Source: CAIJMU01 sp035531315 (GTDB taxonomy: Bacteria > Spirochaetota > Spirochaetia > Treponematales > Rectinemataceae). Taken from it: 18,499 bases of DNA. The position numbers and the translations under genes are program-made. The notes below the pieces were generated by a model. The model had not been told where the DNA came from and ran no database searches. It was given only the letters and a program-made list of their open reading frames with translations. Shown piece by piece: positions 7,860 to 16,697 of the stretch. Where the stretch lies: assembly GCA_035531315.1 (NCBI GenBank), contig DATKTD010000151.1, forward strand, positions 1 to 18,499. The letters run 5' to 3'. Within the stretch, counting starts at the first letter, position 1. Every line of letters begins with the position of its first letter.

Positions 7860-10460
7860 ATGACCGTCGGACAGAAAGCTTCGCTCAGCCTCCTCGGCTC
7901 CGTCCTCCTCTTCGCCGCCTTCGCGGTCGCGGCCTTCTCTGGTTTTTTCAACGTGCTCGAGTCCCGCTTCTACGACCCCGCGGTGACCCGGCAATACAGC
8001 GACAACCTCGCCGCCATAGCCAAGGCCACCGATGTGTGGAACGGCCTCAATTTTTCGCGCTTCGCCGCCGCCCTCGACAGTCAGGCGATCAAACGCAGCT
8101 TCCTGCCCAACCTCTCGGCCCAGGACGCCTTCGACCGGGCGAACATCCTCGGGAAACTCCAGGCCGACACGCCGGGGCTCGCGGGCATAAGGCTTATCGA
8201 CGTCGACGGCAAGCGCATGCACTTTTCGACCTTCCCCGGGGACATCCTCAAGAAGACCGACGCCTCGATCCTGTATCGCGACTACGGAAGCCCCGACGAC
8301 CTTCCTCCCGCCAAATTCGAGCTACCCGTGGACTCCCGGGGAATCTTTCGGGTCGACGAGGAGAGCGGCCGTCTCTTCTATGCCCTGCCCTTCTCCGACG
8401 AGAACGGGCTCCGGAGGGGGACGGCGCTCTTCCTCCTGTCGCCGGCGGGCCTCCTCGACGCCCTCGTCAAGGCCGGCCTCGTGCAGGTCGGCGACACCCT
8501 GATGCCCGCCGGACCCGCCGGACTTCTGTTCCGCGCCCCCATGGTGGAGGGCGATAGCCTCGGAGCCCGCGTTGCCGAGGCCTGGGGCCAGGGCCTCGGT
8601 TCCCGGCCCATCACGATAGGGGAGAGCTCCTCGGGCTCCTCCTGGACCCTCCTGTCGGCCTCGACGAACGATGGCTTCCGCCTCGGCGTCCTCCTGCCCT
8701 CCTCGACCTTCTCGATACCCCTTGCGATGAAGATCCTCCTTCTCATCGCCTTCTTCCTTACCGCCTACCTCCTCCTCTTCCTCCTCCTCAACCTTCGCCA
8801 GGAAAAATCGACCATCGTTTCGGAGCGCATCAAACGATACCAGATCGGCATGCTCGAGGCCTCCTTCGCCGAGAAGGCCGACCACGACCTGGCCCGCTGG
8901 AAGCGCCTCCTCGAATCGCGGCGCGCCGAATACAGCGAGGGCATCAAGGCCGATCTCGGCAAGCTCTCCCCGGCCCAGGAGGCCGAGGCGGAGGAGCTCA
9001 TCCAGAAGAGCTGGGACGAGATCATCGCCGTTCTCGACCGCCGGGTCAGCGACCAGGATCGGATCGGAAGCGCCTCGATCAAAGAGATCGAGCGCCTCAT
9101 AAAGGAAGCCCTCGGCAAGGCCAGCTTCGTGCTCCCTGCCTCCGCCCTCATTCCCCCACAGGCCCCGGTCCCCGCAGCCTCCTCCCCTACCGCGCCCACC
9201 GCCAAACAGGCCCCCCCTCCCCGCAGGGCCGCCTCGCCCGCCGCCCTCGAGGAGGTCGAGGAGGCCGAAGCCCTCGAGGAAGTCGAGGAGGCAGAAGCCC
9301 TCGAGGAAGTCGAGGAAGCCGAAGCCCTCGAGGAAGTCGAGGAGGCCGAAGCCCTCGAGGAGGTCGATGAGGCCGAAGCCCTCGAGGAGGTCGAGGAGGC
9401 CCCACTTCCCGCTGCCCCCGCCGTCGCCGCTGCGGAAGAAGAGGAGCTGGAAGAACTCGCGGCCATCGATGGCGAGGAGGTCTTCGCCGGCTTCTCGTCG
9501 GCGAGCATCGACGAAGACCTCATTCCGGTCATCCCCGAATCGGCCATTCTCGAGCTGGTGGATACCGCCGACATCGGCGAACTTATGGCCTTTCTCGATC
9601 TTGGGGCGATGGAGGAGAGGCCCCTCGATCTCATCGATAACGTCGAGGACGAAGAGACGGCGTCTACCGGGGAGCTTGTCGAGGAGCTCGTCGAGGTGGA
9701 GGCCGCCAAGGAGGAAGGGGGCGAGGTGGAGGCCCTCGAGGTGGAGGCCCCCGCCCCCATGGAGGCGGCCCTCGATGTGGAGGAGCTTGCGCAGAGCGCC
9801 TCCACTCCTCCCGAGGAAGAGCCGGCCGAGATCGATGTCATCATCGGTTCGCCTCATCGGCGGGGCACCCAAGCCCTGGAGGAGGCCAATGCGCCGGCGA
9901 TCAGGCTCGACCTTTCTTCGCTCGACCTCTCCGAGCTTTCCGATATGGATTCCATTCTGGACCAGCTCGGCGAGCTCATGGCTACGGAGGTCGGCGCGGC
10001 CCTGCCGGCGATGGAAGGCAGGTCCCGCCCCCTCGATGTGCCCATGCTCGAATACGGCGGCAATTTCGATCGGGATTCGTCGGATGGAAAGGTGACGGTT
10101 GACCGCGACACGCCGGTCGATCTCGTTCCCACCGAGAGAGGCCCTGCCGATTGGGAAGATTTCGGCGCCACGGCGCAACGGAGGGCCTGGATGGACTGGA
10201 GGCCGGTCGAGGGTACGCTTGCCGTCGATGATGAGCCGATCGAGGGGGGGGGCGAGGAGTTCGATGAGGGTGAAGAGCCCCTCGAGCCGATCGAACCGGC
10301 CGGCGCCGGGCCCATCAGGCTTCGCGACGGCATTTATCGGATCGAGGCCGAGGCGGTAGGGAAGGCCGAACTCGATCCCGATTTCCAGCGCCTCATCGAC
10401 GCCGTGCTCAGCGAGGGTCTCGGCAAGGGACGGGGCGAGCGCTTCGTGGAGCGTCCGTGA
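7860..10460 (+). CDS. Two-TM sensor-like membrane protein with acidic 9-residue repeats
   Basis: An 866-aa protein of unknown function. TM1 is at about residues 8-30, and TM2 at about 285-311. The roughly 255 residues between them resemble a ligand-sensing (Cache-like) extracytoplasmic domain: VLESRFYDPAVTRQYSDNL near the membrane and IRLIDVDGKRMHFSTFP in the core. After TM2 comes a charged helical region (312-425), a Pro/Ala linker, six copies of a Leu-Glu-rich repeat (462-515) and a very acidic tail to the C-terminus. No kinase, HAMP or methyl-accepting module is visible, so this is not a standard chemoreceptor or histidine kinase. AGGAGG lies about 12 bases before the ATG, rather far. It heads the rightward operon and overlaps the next gene by GTGA. 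A role in envelope sensing or scaffolding is inferred only. Confidence 0.85.
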   Translation: MTVGQKASLSLLGSVLLFAAFAVAAFSGFFNVLESRFYDPAVTRQYSDNLAAIAKATDVWNGLNFSRFAAALDSQAIKRSFLPNLSAQDAFDRANILGKLQADTPGLAGIRLIDVDGKRMHFSTFPGDILKKTDASILYRDYGSPDDLPPAKFELPVDSRGIFRVDEESGRLFYALPFSDENGLRRGTALFLLSPAGLLDALVKAGLVQVGDTLMPAGPAGLLFRAPMVEGDSLGARVAEAWGQGLGSRPITIGESSSGSSWTLLSASTNDGFRLGVLLPSSTFSIPLAMKILLLIAFFLTAYLLLFLLLNLRQEKSTIVSERIKRYQIGMLEASFAEKADHDLARWKRLLESRRAEYSEGIKADLGKLSPAQEAEAEELIQKSWDEIIAVLDRRVSDQDRIGSASIKEIERLIKEALGKASFVLPASALIPPQAPVPAASSPTAPTAKQAPPPRRAASPAALEEVEEAEALEEVEEAEALEEVEEAEALEEVEEAEALEEVDEAEALEEVEEAPLPAAPAVAAAEEEELEELAAIDGEEVFAGFSSASIDEDLIPVIPESAILELVDTADIGELMAFLDLGAMEERPLDLIDNVEDEETASTGELVEELVEVEAAKEEGGEVEALEVEAPAPMEAALDVEELAQSASTPPEEEPAEIDVIIGSPHRRGTQALEEANAPAIRLDLSSLDLSELSDMDSILDQLGELMATEVGAALPAMEGRSRPLDVPMLEYGGNFDRDSSDGKVTVDRDTPVDLVPTERGPADWEDFGATAQRRAWMDWRPVEGTLAVDDEPIEGGGEEFDEGEEPLEPIEPAGAGPIRLRDGIYRIEAEAVGKAELDPDFQRLIDAVLSEGLGKGRGERFVERP
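9243..9404 (+). repeat. Six tandem 27-bp in-frame repeats (ALEEVEEAE)
   Basis: Six consecutive 27-bp units encode ALEEVEEAE with few changes: unit 5 has Asp for Glu, and unit 6 ends in Pro. At DNA level they differ mostly by synonymous GAG/GAA and GCC/GCA changes, so the array expanded recently by slippage or recombination. Since 27 is a multiple of three, copy-number changes would keep the frame. Confidence 0.95.
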
Positions 10461-10678
10461 TCTCACGCGGCGCCGCCCTGGGCCTCGGCTTCCTCGTGGT
10501 CGCCCTGGCCTCCCTGGCCATGGTCACTCCACTTTGGTATCTCGCCTCGGAGCGGCGCGAGCTCTTCAACGCCCTCGTCCTCGTCTCCGTCTCCCTCGCC
10601 CTGGCCGCGGCCCTGTTTTCGCGGCTGCGAAGCCGGCGGAAGAGGCGCTTTCCGGCAAGGCCCACGAATATTCCATGA
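10457..10678 (+). CDS. Small two-TM membrane protein
   Basis: A 73-aa protein of unknown function. Two hydrophobic segments (about residues 5-27 and 38-56) are joined by a short polar turn (ASERRELF) and followed by a strongly basic tail (RLRSRRKRRF), predicting both ends in the cytoplasm. It starts with GTG in a GTGA overlap with the preceding stop and ends in an ATGA overlap with the M23 gene. That placement, rather than homology, supports it as a real gene. It may be an accessory of the neighbouring envelope proteins. Confidence 0.72.
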   Translation: MISRGAALGLGFLVVALASLAMVTPLWYLASERRELFNALVLVSVSLALAAALFSRLRSRRKRRFPARPTNIP

Positions 10679-11577
10679 GGCGTCGATTAGTCCTGGCCTT
10701 CCTCTGTGCCCTAGCGGGCCTGGCCATCGACTCGATCGCGGCGGAAAGCGGTCTCCGCTTCCCCGAACTTAGGAGTCTCGGGCCGGAAGACTCCCTCTAT
10801 CTCCAGCAGCAATCCCAGGTCGAGGCCGCCTACATGGCCGAGAGCGCCGCGGTCAAGGATCCTGATCTCGTCCTCTATAGTTATCGGCCCCCGGCCAACA
10901 GCGACCTCTTCGCCCTCGCGGCCAGGCTCTCCCTTCCCATCGAGACCCTCGCGACGGTCAATCGCATCGATCGCTCCCGCGCCTTTTCCGGCAACGAGCG
11001 TCTCATCGTCCCCTCCGTCCCCGGCATCTTCGTCCCCCTCAAACCATCCTCCGACCTCGAGCTTCTCATCTCCTACCGGGGAACGACCGGGGCGGTGAAG
11101 GTGGATCTCGGATCGATCACCATGTGGTTTTACCCCGGTGCCCGCTTCAGCCAGGAGGAGCGCTCCCTCTTCCTCGGCCGCCTCTTTCGCTTTCCCCTTC
11201 CCCATGCGGTGCTCACCAGCGGCTTCGGCGACAGGGTGAGTCCCATCACCGGGAGGTGGAGCATGCATCCCGGCGTGGATCTGGCGGCTCCCTACGGCAC
11301 CGAGGTCTATGCCGCCCGCGACGGGAAGGTGATCTTTTCGGGCTTCGATCCCGTCCTCGGACAGCACATCATCATCGAACATACGGGGGGCTGGAGCACC
11401 GTCTACGGCCATCTCTCCGTCCGTTTCGTGCGATTGAACCAGGAAGTGGATTCGGGTATGATCATCGGGCGCGTGGGATCGACGGGCGAGTCGACGGGCC
11501 CGCATCTTCATTTCGAGGTGAGGAATCACGGGGAAGCCCAGGATCCGACGACTCTCGTACCACGGATAGGCCAATGA
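10675..11577 (+). CDS. LysM-M23 peptidoglycan endopeptidase
   Basis: A 300-aa secreted metallo-endopeptidase of the M23 (LytM) family, expected to cut peptidoglycan cross-links in the periplasm or to act as an amidase activator. Signal peptide 1-23; LysM-like peptidoglycan-binding segment about 68-115 (LFALAARLSLPIETLATVN, then LIVPSVPG); M23 domain about 177-290. The zinc ligands H198 and D202 (HPGVDLAAPYG) and H279 (GPHLHF) are present, as are H246 (VYGHLS) and H277, so it should be active rather than a degenerate EnvC/NlpD type. The ATG overlaps the previous stop (ATGA), and its own stop overlaps the next ATG. Position in the operon suggests cell-wall turnover coordinated with the flanking envelope proteins. 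Confidence 0.93.
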   Translation: MRRRLVLAFLCALAGLAIDSIAAESGLRFPELRSLGPEDSLYLQQQSQVEAAYMAESAAVKDPDLVLYSYRPPANSDLFALAARLSLPIETLATVNRIDRSRAFSGNERLIVPSVPGIFVPLKPSSDLELLISYRGTTGAVKVDLGSITMWFYPGARFSQEERSLFLGRLFRFPLPHAVLTSGFGDRVSPITGRWSMHPGVDLAAPYGTEVYAARDGKVIFSGFDPVLGQHIIIEHTGGWSTVYGHLSVRFVRLNQEVDSGMIIGRVGSTGESTGPHLHFEVRNHGEAQDPTTLVPRIGQ

Positions 11578-12569
11578 AAGCGCAGCACGGGCCAAGGCTT
11601 GCGAAGCCCTTCTTGTTTTTGCTCCTCCTTTCGGTCCTCTGGCCCCTGGCAGCGGAGGACTTCCGGACCCTCATCGGCGCCACGGTCGCCCTGCCCCAGG
11701 ACCCCCAGGGGGTCAAGGTTTCGGTCGCCTACAACGAGGCGATAGGCATCACCTGGTCCAAGGACCTCCTCTTCGTTCAGGGCTTCGAGATTGAGGTGAA
11801 GTCCCCCGCGGCCGCCCTCGCGATGCCCGGCTCGATGGCCTGGGAGATGTGGAAGAACGTCGATCCCGTACCGGACAAGACCCACTACGGCTATGGCGGC
11901 GACCGCATCCTCACCCAGGTCCTCCCCGCCCGCGCCGGCGTCGCCTACCAGATCCCGACGCGGGGCGACAACAGCCTCAAGGACGGACCCTTCTCGACCC
12001 TCCTGCCGACGGTCGTCGATCCGGCCTCCTTTCCCTTCGTCTTTCGCCTCATTCCCATCACCAAGGGCTCGACCCCCGAGCTTGAACGCGAACGATTTTC
12101 CGTCAAGATCAGGCCCCTTTTCACGGACGAGGGCGGTCTCAGGATCGCTTTCAAATATCCCGTCGGGGTGGAAAAGGGCGATGTGGCCGTGCAGATCGAC
12201 GGATCGGATGTCGATCCCTCCGGCCTCCTCGTTCTCAAGCCGGGCAGCCATGCCCTCCACGTATCCTCGGCCGTCTATCGAGAGGAATCCCGCAGCATAT
12301 CGATCGACCAGGGGCGCGTCCTCGATCTCGGCATCGAGCTCGAGGACACCACCCCCCTCCTCCTCGTCGAGGCCCCCGATTCGGCGGTGATCCTTCTCGA
12401 CGGGGCCAAACTCGAGCGGACGAAGACCTCTTTCGCCGTCGAACCAGGCGAGCACAGCATCCTGTGCCGAATCGGCGACTATAGCCTGACCCGTAAATTC
12501 ACCGCGTATCGCGGGAAGACCTACCGCATGGTGCTCGCGATCGACCTTGCCATCCAGGAGGTTCAATGA
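11574..12569 (+). CDS. Secreted PEGA-like envelope protein
   Basis: A 331-aa exported protein with a signal peptide (hydrophobic core FLFLLLLSVLWPLA, cleavage near AAE). The middle part is a beta-rich domain without recognised motifs; several regularly spaced aromatic residues (FPFVFRLIPI and similar) suggest a beta-sandwich. The last 140 residues hold two PEGA-like units: FKYPVGVEKGDVAVQIDG to SISIDQGRVLDL, and VEAPDSAVILLDGAKLE to GKTYRMVLAIDL, the second with the typical VEPGEHSI turn. PEGA units are associated with surface-layer and cell-wall attachment, so I infer an envelope role with the M23 enzyme. It overlaps both neighbours by ATGA. The PEGA reading is moderate; the function is unknown. 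Confidence 0.8.
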   Translation: MKAQHGPRLAKPFLFLLLLSVLWPLAAEDFRTLIGATVALPQDPQGVKVSVAYNEAIGITWSKDLLFVQGFEIEVKSPAAALAMPGSMAWEMWKNVDPVPDKTHYGYGGDRILTQVLPARAGVAYQIPTRGDNSLKDGPFSTLLPTVVDPASFPFVFRLIPITKGSTPELERERFSVKIRPLFTDEGGLRIAFKYPVGVEKGDVAVQIDGSDVDPSGLLVLKPGSHALHVSSAVYREESRSISIDQGRVLDLGIELEDTTPLLLVEAPDSAVILLDGAKLERTKTSFAVEPGEHSILCRIGDYSLTRKFTAYRGKTYRMVLAIDLAIQEVQ

Positions 12570-13354
12570 CCCGCCTCGTCTCATGGAACGTCAACGGTAT
12601 CAGGGCGGCTTCGAGAAAGGGTTTCTTCGACTGGCTTTCCGCGGCGAGTCCCGACATCCTCTGCCTCCAGGAAACCAAGGCCTCGCCCGACCAGCTGGGC
12701 GAGGAGTTCCACGCGGCCTCCGACGGCAAGGGAGGCGTCTATCGCTGTCGGTGGGCCCAGGCGAAAAAGAAGGGCTATTCGGGGGTGGCGATCTATTCGA
12801 AAAAGGAACCCCGAAAGGTCGACTACCTTGGGGTCGACGAGTTCGACGACGAGGGCAGGGTCCTCGCGGCAGACTTCGGCGAGATCGTCGTCATATCCGC
12901 CTACTTCCCCAACAGCCAGGAGGCCGGCGCCCGCCTCGATTACAAGCTCCGCTTCTGCGACGCCGTCCTCGCCCGTGCCGACAAGATACGGAAGAGCGGG
13001 GCCCACGTCGTCGTGGCGGGCGACTACAACATCGCGCACAAACCCATCGATCTGGCGAACCCCGAGGCCAACGAGGGGAACCCCGGCTATCTTCCCGAGG
13101 AGAGGGCCTGGATGGATCGCTGGATCGGGGAGGGCTTCGCCGATTCCTTCAGACACTTCGATGCCTCGGCTGGCAAGTACAGCTGGTGGACCTACCGGGT
13201 GCCCGGGGCCAGGGATCGCAACGTCGGTTGGCGCCTCGACTATCACTGCGTCGACGAGGGCCTTCTGCCCCGCTGCTCCGCCGCCGCCATCCACCCCGAG
13301 GTGATGGGCTCGGACCACTGCCCCGTCTCCCTCGATCTCGCAATCGATCTATAA
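12566..13354 (+). CDS. xth: Exodeoxyribonuclease III / AP endonuclease
   Basis: Cytoplasmic base-excision-repair nuclease that cleaves 5' to abasic sites and trims 3' blocks; 262 aa, normal for the family. The full catalytic set is visible: N8 and N10 in SWNVNGIRA, E36 in LCLQETK, Y113 in SAYFPN, D153 and N155 in GDYNIAHK, and the terminal D250-H251 in GSDHCPV. The WWTYR loop before the C-terminal strands is also typical. Its ATG overlaps the PEGA-gene stop (ATGA), so this repair gene is translated as part of an envelope operon. The family assignment is very secure. Confidence 0.97.
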   Translation: MTRLVSWNVNGIRAASRKGFFDWLSAASPDILCLQETKASPDQLGEEFHAASDGKGGVYRCRWAQAKKKGYSGVAIYSKKEPRKVDYLGVDEFDDEGRVLAADFGEIVVISAYFPNSQEAGARLDYKLRFCDAVLARADKIRKSGAHVVVAGDYNIAHKPIDLANPEANEGNPGYLPEERAWMDRWIGEGFADSFRHFDASAGKYSWWTYRVPGARDRNVGWRLDYHCVDEGLLPRCSAAAIHPEVMGSDHCPVSLDLAIDL

Positions 13355-13365
13355 GGAGGCCAGCG

Positions 13366-13926
13366 ATGAGATTGAATTACAACGCGCCGACGACCCTCAC
13401 CTTCACCTTCCTCGCCGCCGCAGTCCTCGCCTTGTCGGCCACCGTGGCCCCCGGCCTCACCCAGTCCTGGTTTTCCACCCCGGCTCCCTTCCACGCGAAC
13501 CAGATGCAGGACTGGATAAAGCTCTTCACCCACCCCCTCGGCCACGCGAACCTCGACCACTTCCTCTCCAACTTCAGCTTCATCCTCCTCCTCGGACCCA
13601 TCCTCGAGGTGACCTACGGCTCCCTCGGCATCCTCCTCATGATGGTCGTCACGGCCCTCGTGACGGGCGTCCTCAACGTCCTCCTCTTTCCCAACACCGT
13701 CCTTCTCGGCGCGAGCGGCATCGTCTTCATGATGATCCTCCTCGCCTCGATCACCAACTTCGAAAAGGGACAGATACCCCTCACCTTCGTCCTCGTACTC
13801 CTCCTCTTCCTCGGCAAGGAGGTCTACAGCGCCCTCGCTGTCCGCGACAACATCTCGCACTTCACGCACATCATCGGAGGGCTCACGGGAAGTTTCATCG
13901 GCTTTCTCCGACCTCGAAAGAACTAG
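13366..13926 (+). CDS. Rhomboid-family intramembrane serine protease
   Basis: A 186-aa polytopic membrane protein with about six hydrophobic segments, the minimal rhomboid core. The catalytic dyad is present: S117 in GASG (loop before a TM helix) and H168 in HFTHIIGGLTG. H65 and N69 in the DHFLSN segment match the conserved GlpG H150/N154 oxyanion positions. It should therefore cleave transmembrane substrates inside the membrane; substrates are unknown. AAGGAGG eight bases before the ATG supports the start. It lies 11 bases after xth and 8 bases before the next gene. Confidence 0.9.
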   Translation: MRLNYNAPTTLTFTFLAAAVLALSATVAPGLTQSWFSTPAPFHANQMQDWIKLFTHPLGHANLDHFLSNFSFILLLGPILEVTYGSLGILLMMVVTALVTGVLNVLLFPNTVLLGASGIVFMMILLASITNFEKGQIPLTFVLVLLLFLGKEVYSALAVRDNISHFTHIIGGLTGSFIGFLRPRKN

Positions 13927-13934
13927 GACGTGCC

Positions 13935-15755
13935 ATGCTGCGCCTCGAGACGCACAAGGAAGGTTTCAGCCTCGATTTCAAGGGCCGGCCCCTCATCCTT
14001 CACTCGCACGCGGCGCCCTGTCTCCATGTCTCGGAACTGCCTCCAATCCAGTGGGTCGACCAGGGCCGGGGCGAGGGGCGCTGGGTTCGCAAGGCCTTCC
14101 GGAGGACCAGGGGCCTCAAGGACTACCGAATCCTGGAGAACCTACCGGAACGGATAGTCCTCAATTTCGAGGGCAGGTTGGGCCTCGAACTCGCGGTCGA
14201 GGATGGACTCCTGTCGATTTCCTTCGCCGCGAGCCAGACTTCAGAGGGACTCAGAATCGATTTCGCCTGCCGGCCCGGCGAGGCGATATTCGGCGGCGGC
14301 GTCGATTCTCGGGCCCTCGTCGATGTCGCCCGTTCGCGGATAGAGGCCTGGGGCAGCGAAGCCTCGTATGCCGGACTCGAGAGCATCTTTCGCCGCCCCG
14401 TGCCTGGCCGCGATTGGCCCCTCATGTCCTTCGTCACCGAGGAACATCGCTGGTTCAGGGTCGAGGGCCAAGGCTGGATGGCCGCCGATTTCCGGACGAA
14501 GGGCCGATTCTCCTTCGAGTTTTCCCTCCCTCCCGCCAGCATCGTCGTTGGCGCCGAAGAGGACCTGGCAAGGGCCATCGCCGCCCTCGGAAGGCGTTCC
14601 GGTCCCTCCCTCGAACCGCCGGCCTGGACGAGGAGCGGACCCATCGTAGCGACGAGGGCCCACCGCGAGGGCTTCGCCGAACTTCTCTCCCGGCTCGAGA
14701 TGGCGGGCATCCATCCCGCGGGCATTCGCCTGGCCGATCACGACATCCTCGACCCAAGTAGCTCACGCGACGAAAGAGTGGACATCCTCCGATCCCGCGG
14801 TCTTCGCGTCCTGGCCGTTGCCCGGCCGGGACGGGAACTGGCCGCCTCCATCGACTCAGGCGCGGGTGGGGAGGGCAGGCTCGCCGAACTCCTCGGGGGC
14901 CATCGCTTCTCGGGAATAAGGATCGAAGCCGCGGGCTTCCTGACGGCCTCGAACCCTCAGACCGAGAATACGCGCCAGGACGAAGCCGTATCCGTTCGGC
15001 ATTCCCGCCTCTCACGGGCCCTTCTCGAGTCGGGATGCCCCCCAAGGGCCGCTGGAAGCAAGGGCGAAGGCAAGGAAGGCTTTCTCCTCAGCTCGGCGAA
15101 GGGTTGGGGCATGGCAGCAGCGATGCATGCCTGCGCCCTGCCGGCCATCGTCGACGAGGTGTCGCTGGTGCCACGTCGGATGTCGGCCTTCCTCGCCCAT
15201 GGCCTGTCCGGAGGCGGCTGGGCCTGGCTGGACGCCTCGAGCCCCCAGCGATTCCAGGGAACCAGGAAGGCCAAGGCGGCCACGTCCGGATTGTCCTGGC
15301 GCCGCGCCATAGAACTCGCCGCCTTCGGCCCCGTCTTCGAGTTCGAGAACGCCGACGAGGACGAGGAAGTCCTCCGCTTCCTCGCCAGAATGAGCGCAGT
15401 CTACTCGGCCCTCGGCCCCTACCACGAGGCGGTGGCCTCGGAGTACAGAAGCGCGCTCCTTCCGCCCATCAGACACTCGTTGCTCCACTACGAATCCGGC
15501 CTCGATGCCCAGAGGGGCTCTAGCCAATATCTCTACGGCCGAGACCTCCTCGTCGCCGTGTCGGGCAAGGCCTCCGACTTCGTGACCCTCGACCTTCCCG
15601 ACGACGACTGGATCCATTTGTGGAGTTCCCGACATTTTCGGGGCGGCGCGGTGTCGATCGAGGCTCCCGCAGGCCACCCCGCCGTTTTTTATCGTGCCGC
15701 CTCACCCTTCGCCAGTCTCTTCGATTCCGTCCGGCGCGAGACAAGGAGAAAATAG
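13935..15755 (+). CDS. GH31-fold protein, probably catalytically degenerate
   Basis: A 606-aa cytoplasmic protein (no signal peptide) related to GH31 alpha-glucosidases/sulfoquinovosidases. FGGG (119-122) sits in the N-terminal beta-sandwich. The C-terminal domain QYLYGRDLLVA (531-541), DDDWIHLWSS and APAGHPAVFYRAA is the standard GH31 ending. In the barrel, the segment that should hold the nucleophile (WMADFGE-like in YihQ) reads GIRIEAAGFL (327-336), with no Asp there. The acid/base segment (normally R-S-G...GDQ) reads SSAKGWGMAAAM...LPAIVDE and also lacks the expected Asp. This suggests a pseudo-enzyme used for sugar binding, or a highly divergent active site. Eight bases follow the rhomboid gene; the stop TAG abuts the next ATG directly. 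The fold is confident; the loss of activity is an alignment-by-eye inference. Confidence 0.8.
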   Translation: MLRLETHKEGFSLDFKGRPLILHSHAAPCLHVSELPPIQWVDQGRGEGRWVRKAFRRTRGLKDYRILENLPERIVLNFEGRLGLELAVEDGLLSISFAASQTSEGLRIDFACRPGEAIFGGGVDSRALVDVARSRIEAWGSEASYAGLESIFRRPVPGRDWPLMSFVTEEHRWFRVEGQGWMAADFRTKGRFSFEFSLPPASIVVGAEEDLARAIAALGRRSGPSLEPPAWTRSGPIVATRAHREGFAELLSRLEMAGIHPAGIRLADHDILDPSSSRDERVDILRSRGLRVLAVARPGRELAASIDSGAGGEGRLAELLGGHRFSGIRIEAAGFLTASNPQTENTRQDEAVSVRHSRLSRALLESGCPPRAAGSKGEGKEGFLLSSAKGWGMAAAMHACALPAIVDEVSLVPRRMSAFLAHGLSGGGWAWLDASSPQRFQGTRKAKAATSGLSWRRAIELAAFGPVFEFENADEDEEVLRFLARMSAVYSALGPYHEAVASEYRSALLPPIRHSLLHYESGLDAQRGSSQYLYGRDLLVAVSGKASDFVTLDLPDDDWIHLWSSRHFRGGAVSIEAPAGHPAVFYRAASPFASLFDSVRRETRRK

Positions 15756-16697
15756 ATGGGGCCGATCCCCTCATTCCTCTCGGCCCTCGTCTCGAGCGCC
15801 ATCCTCTCGCTCGGCATGATCCTGCAGAAGCGTCATGTCGCCTTCATCGGCCATAAAGGAAAGCACGACAAGGCCTTCGTGAGAGATCGCGGCGGCTGGA
15901 TACTCGGCTTCACCCTCGTGAACCTGGCCCCGCCCTTCAACTACCTGGCCCTCCTCGGCCTACCCACCAACGTGGTCGCCGGCATCGCCGGTTCGAGCGT
16001 CGCCTTCGCCGCCATCTTCTCGGCCCTAATCCTCGGAGAACGCATCACGACCCGTCAGGTGGGCCTGACCGTCGCCCTCTTCTGCGCCATCGCCCTGGCG
16101 GGGCTTCGCGGGACGGGGGCGGCAAAGGGAGACTCCCCCGATACGGCCGCCACCTGGTTATTCATTATTATTCCCTTCATCGCGGGCGGGGCCGCCCTTG
16201 TCTTGAGGGCCTTCAGGGGCAAGAGCCTGGCCGCGAAAGAAGAGGCGGCGCAAAGCGCGGCGGCGCGAGGACCCAAGACCGCGAAAAGGCGAAAGACGGC
16301 CACCTCTCCAGAGATCGCGACGGCCTTACCACCGGGCAGGGCAAGACCCGCCTGGCTCGCCGTGGCCATAGGTGCCATCGCCGGATCGATGGGCGGCTTC
16401 ATGCTCGTACCCCTCAAGCTCCTCGGCTTCGTCGATCCGACCATCGCCGCATGGCTCGGCGCTCCCTGGCTCTGGCTCTACATCGCGGCCGGAATAGCTT
16501 CCTTTGCGATAGTCCAACTCGCGTATAAAGACGGAGCCATGAACCGCGTGGCCCCGGCCTTCTACGGCCTCCAGGTCCTTTGGCCCGCCCTGGCCTCCCT
16601 CTTCGTCTTCTCCCTGGCCTTCGACCCCCTCCAGTGGCTTGCCTTCGCCGCCATAGGAGTTTGCGTAATCCTCATAGCCGCAGGGGAGAAGGCGTGA
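15756..16697 (+). CDS. DMT-superfamily (EamA/NIPA-like) membrane transporter
   Basis: A 313-aa inner-membrane protein with about nine hydrophobic helices in two halves, split by a basic, Ala-rich cytoplasmic loop (about residues 155-200). The N-terminal half has SSAILSLGMILQKRH and LGLPTNVVAGIAGSSVAFAA followed by LGERIT, the DMT/EamA signature, and a NIPA-like first helix. The second half repeats the pattern with APAFYGLQVLWPALASLFVF. The transported molecule cannot be deduced; NIPA relatives move magnesium, other DMT proteins export metabolites. AGGAG lies seven bases before the ATG. Its stop overlaps a GTG that opens the downstream low-GC frame (GTGA), and a strong GGGGAG stands before that GTG. 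Confidence 0.87.
   Translation: MGPIPSFLSALVSSAILSLGMILQKRHVAFIGHKGKHDKAFVRDRGGWILGFTLVNLAPPFNYLALLGLPTNVVAGIAGSSVAFAAIFSALILGERITTRQVGLTVALFCAIALAGLRGTGAAKGDSPDTAATWLFIIIPFIAGGAALVLRAFRGKSLAAKEEAAQSAAARGPKTAKRRKTATSPEIATALPPGRARPAWLAVAIGAIAGSMGGFMLVPLKLLGFVDPTIAAWLGAPWLWLYIAAGIASFAIVQLAYKDGAMNRVAPAFYGLQVLWPALASLFVFSLAFDPLQWLAFAAIGVCVILIAAGEKA

Noticed and set aside
8322..10466. 714-aa minus-strand frame opposite the repeat protein
   Set aside because: Its Leu/Glu/Gly-rich repeats are the reverse complement of the acidic 27-bp array; no start context and no domain.
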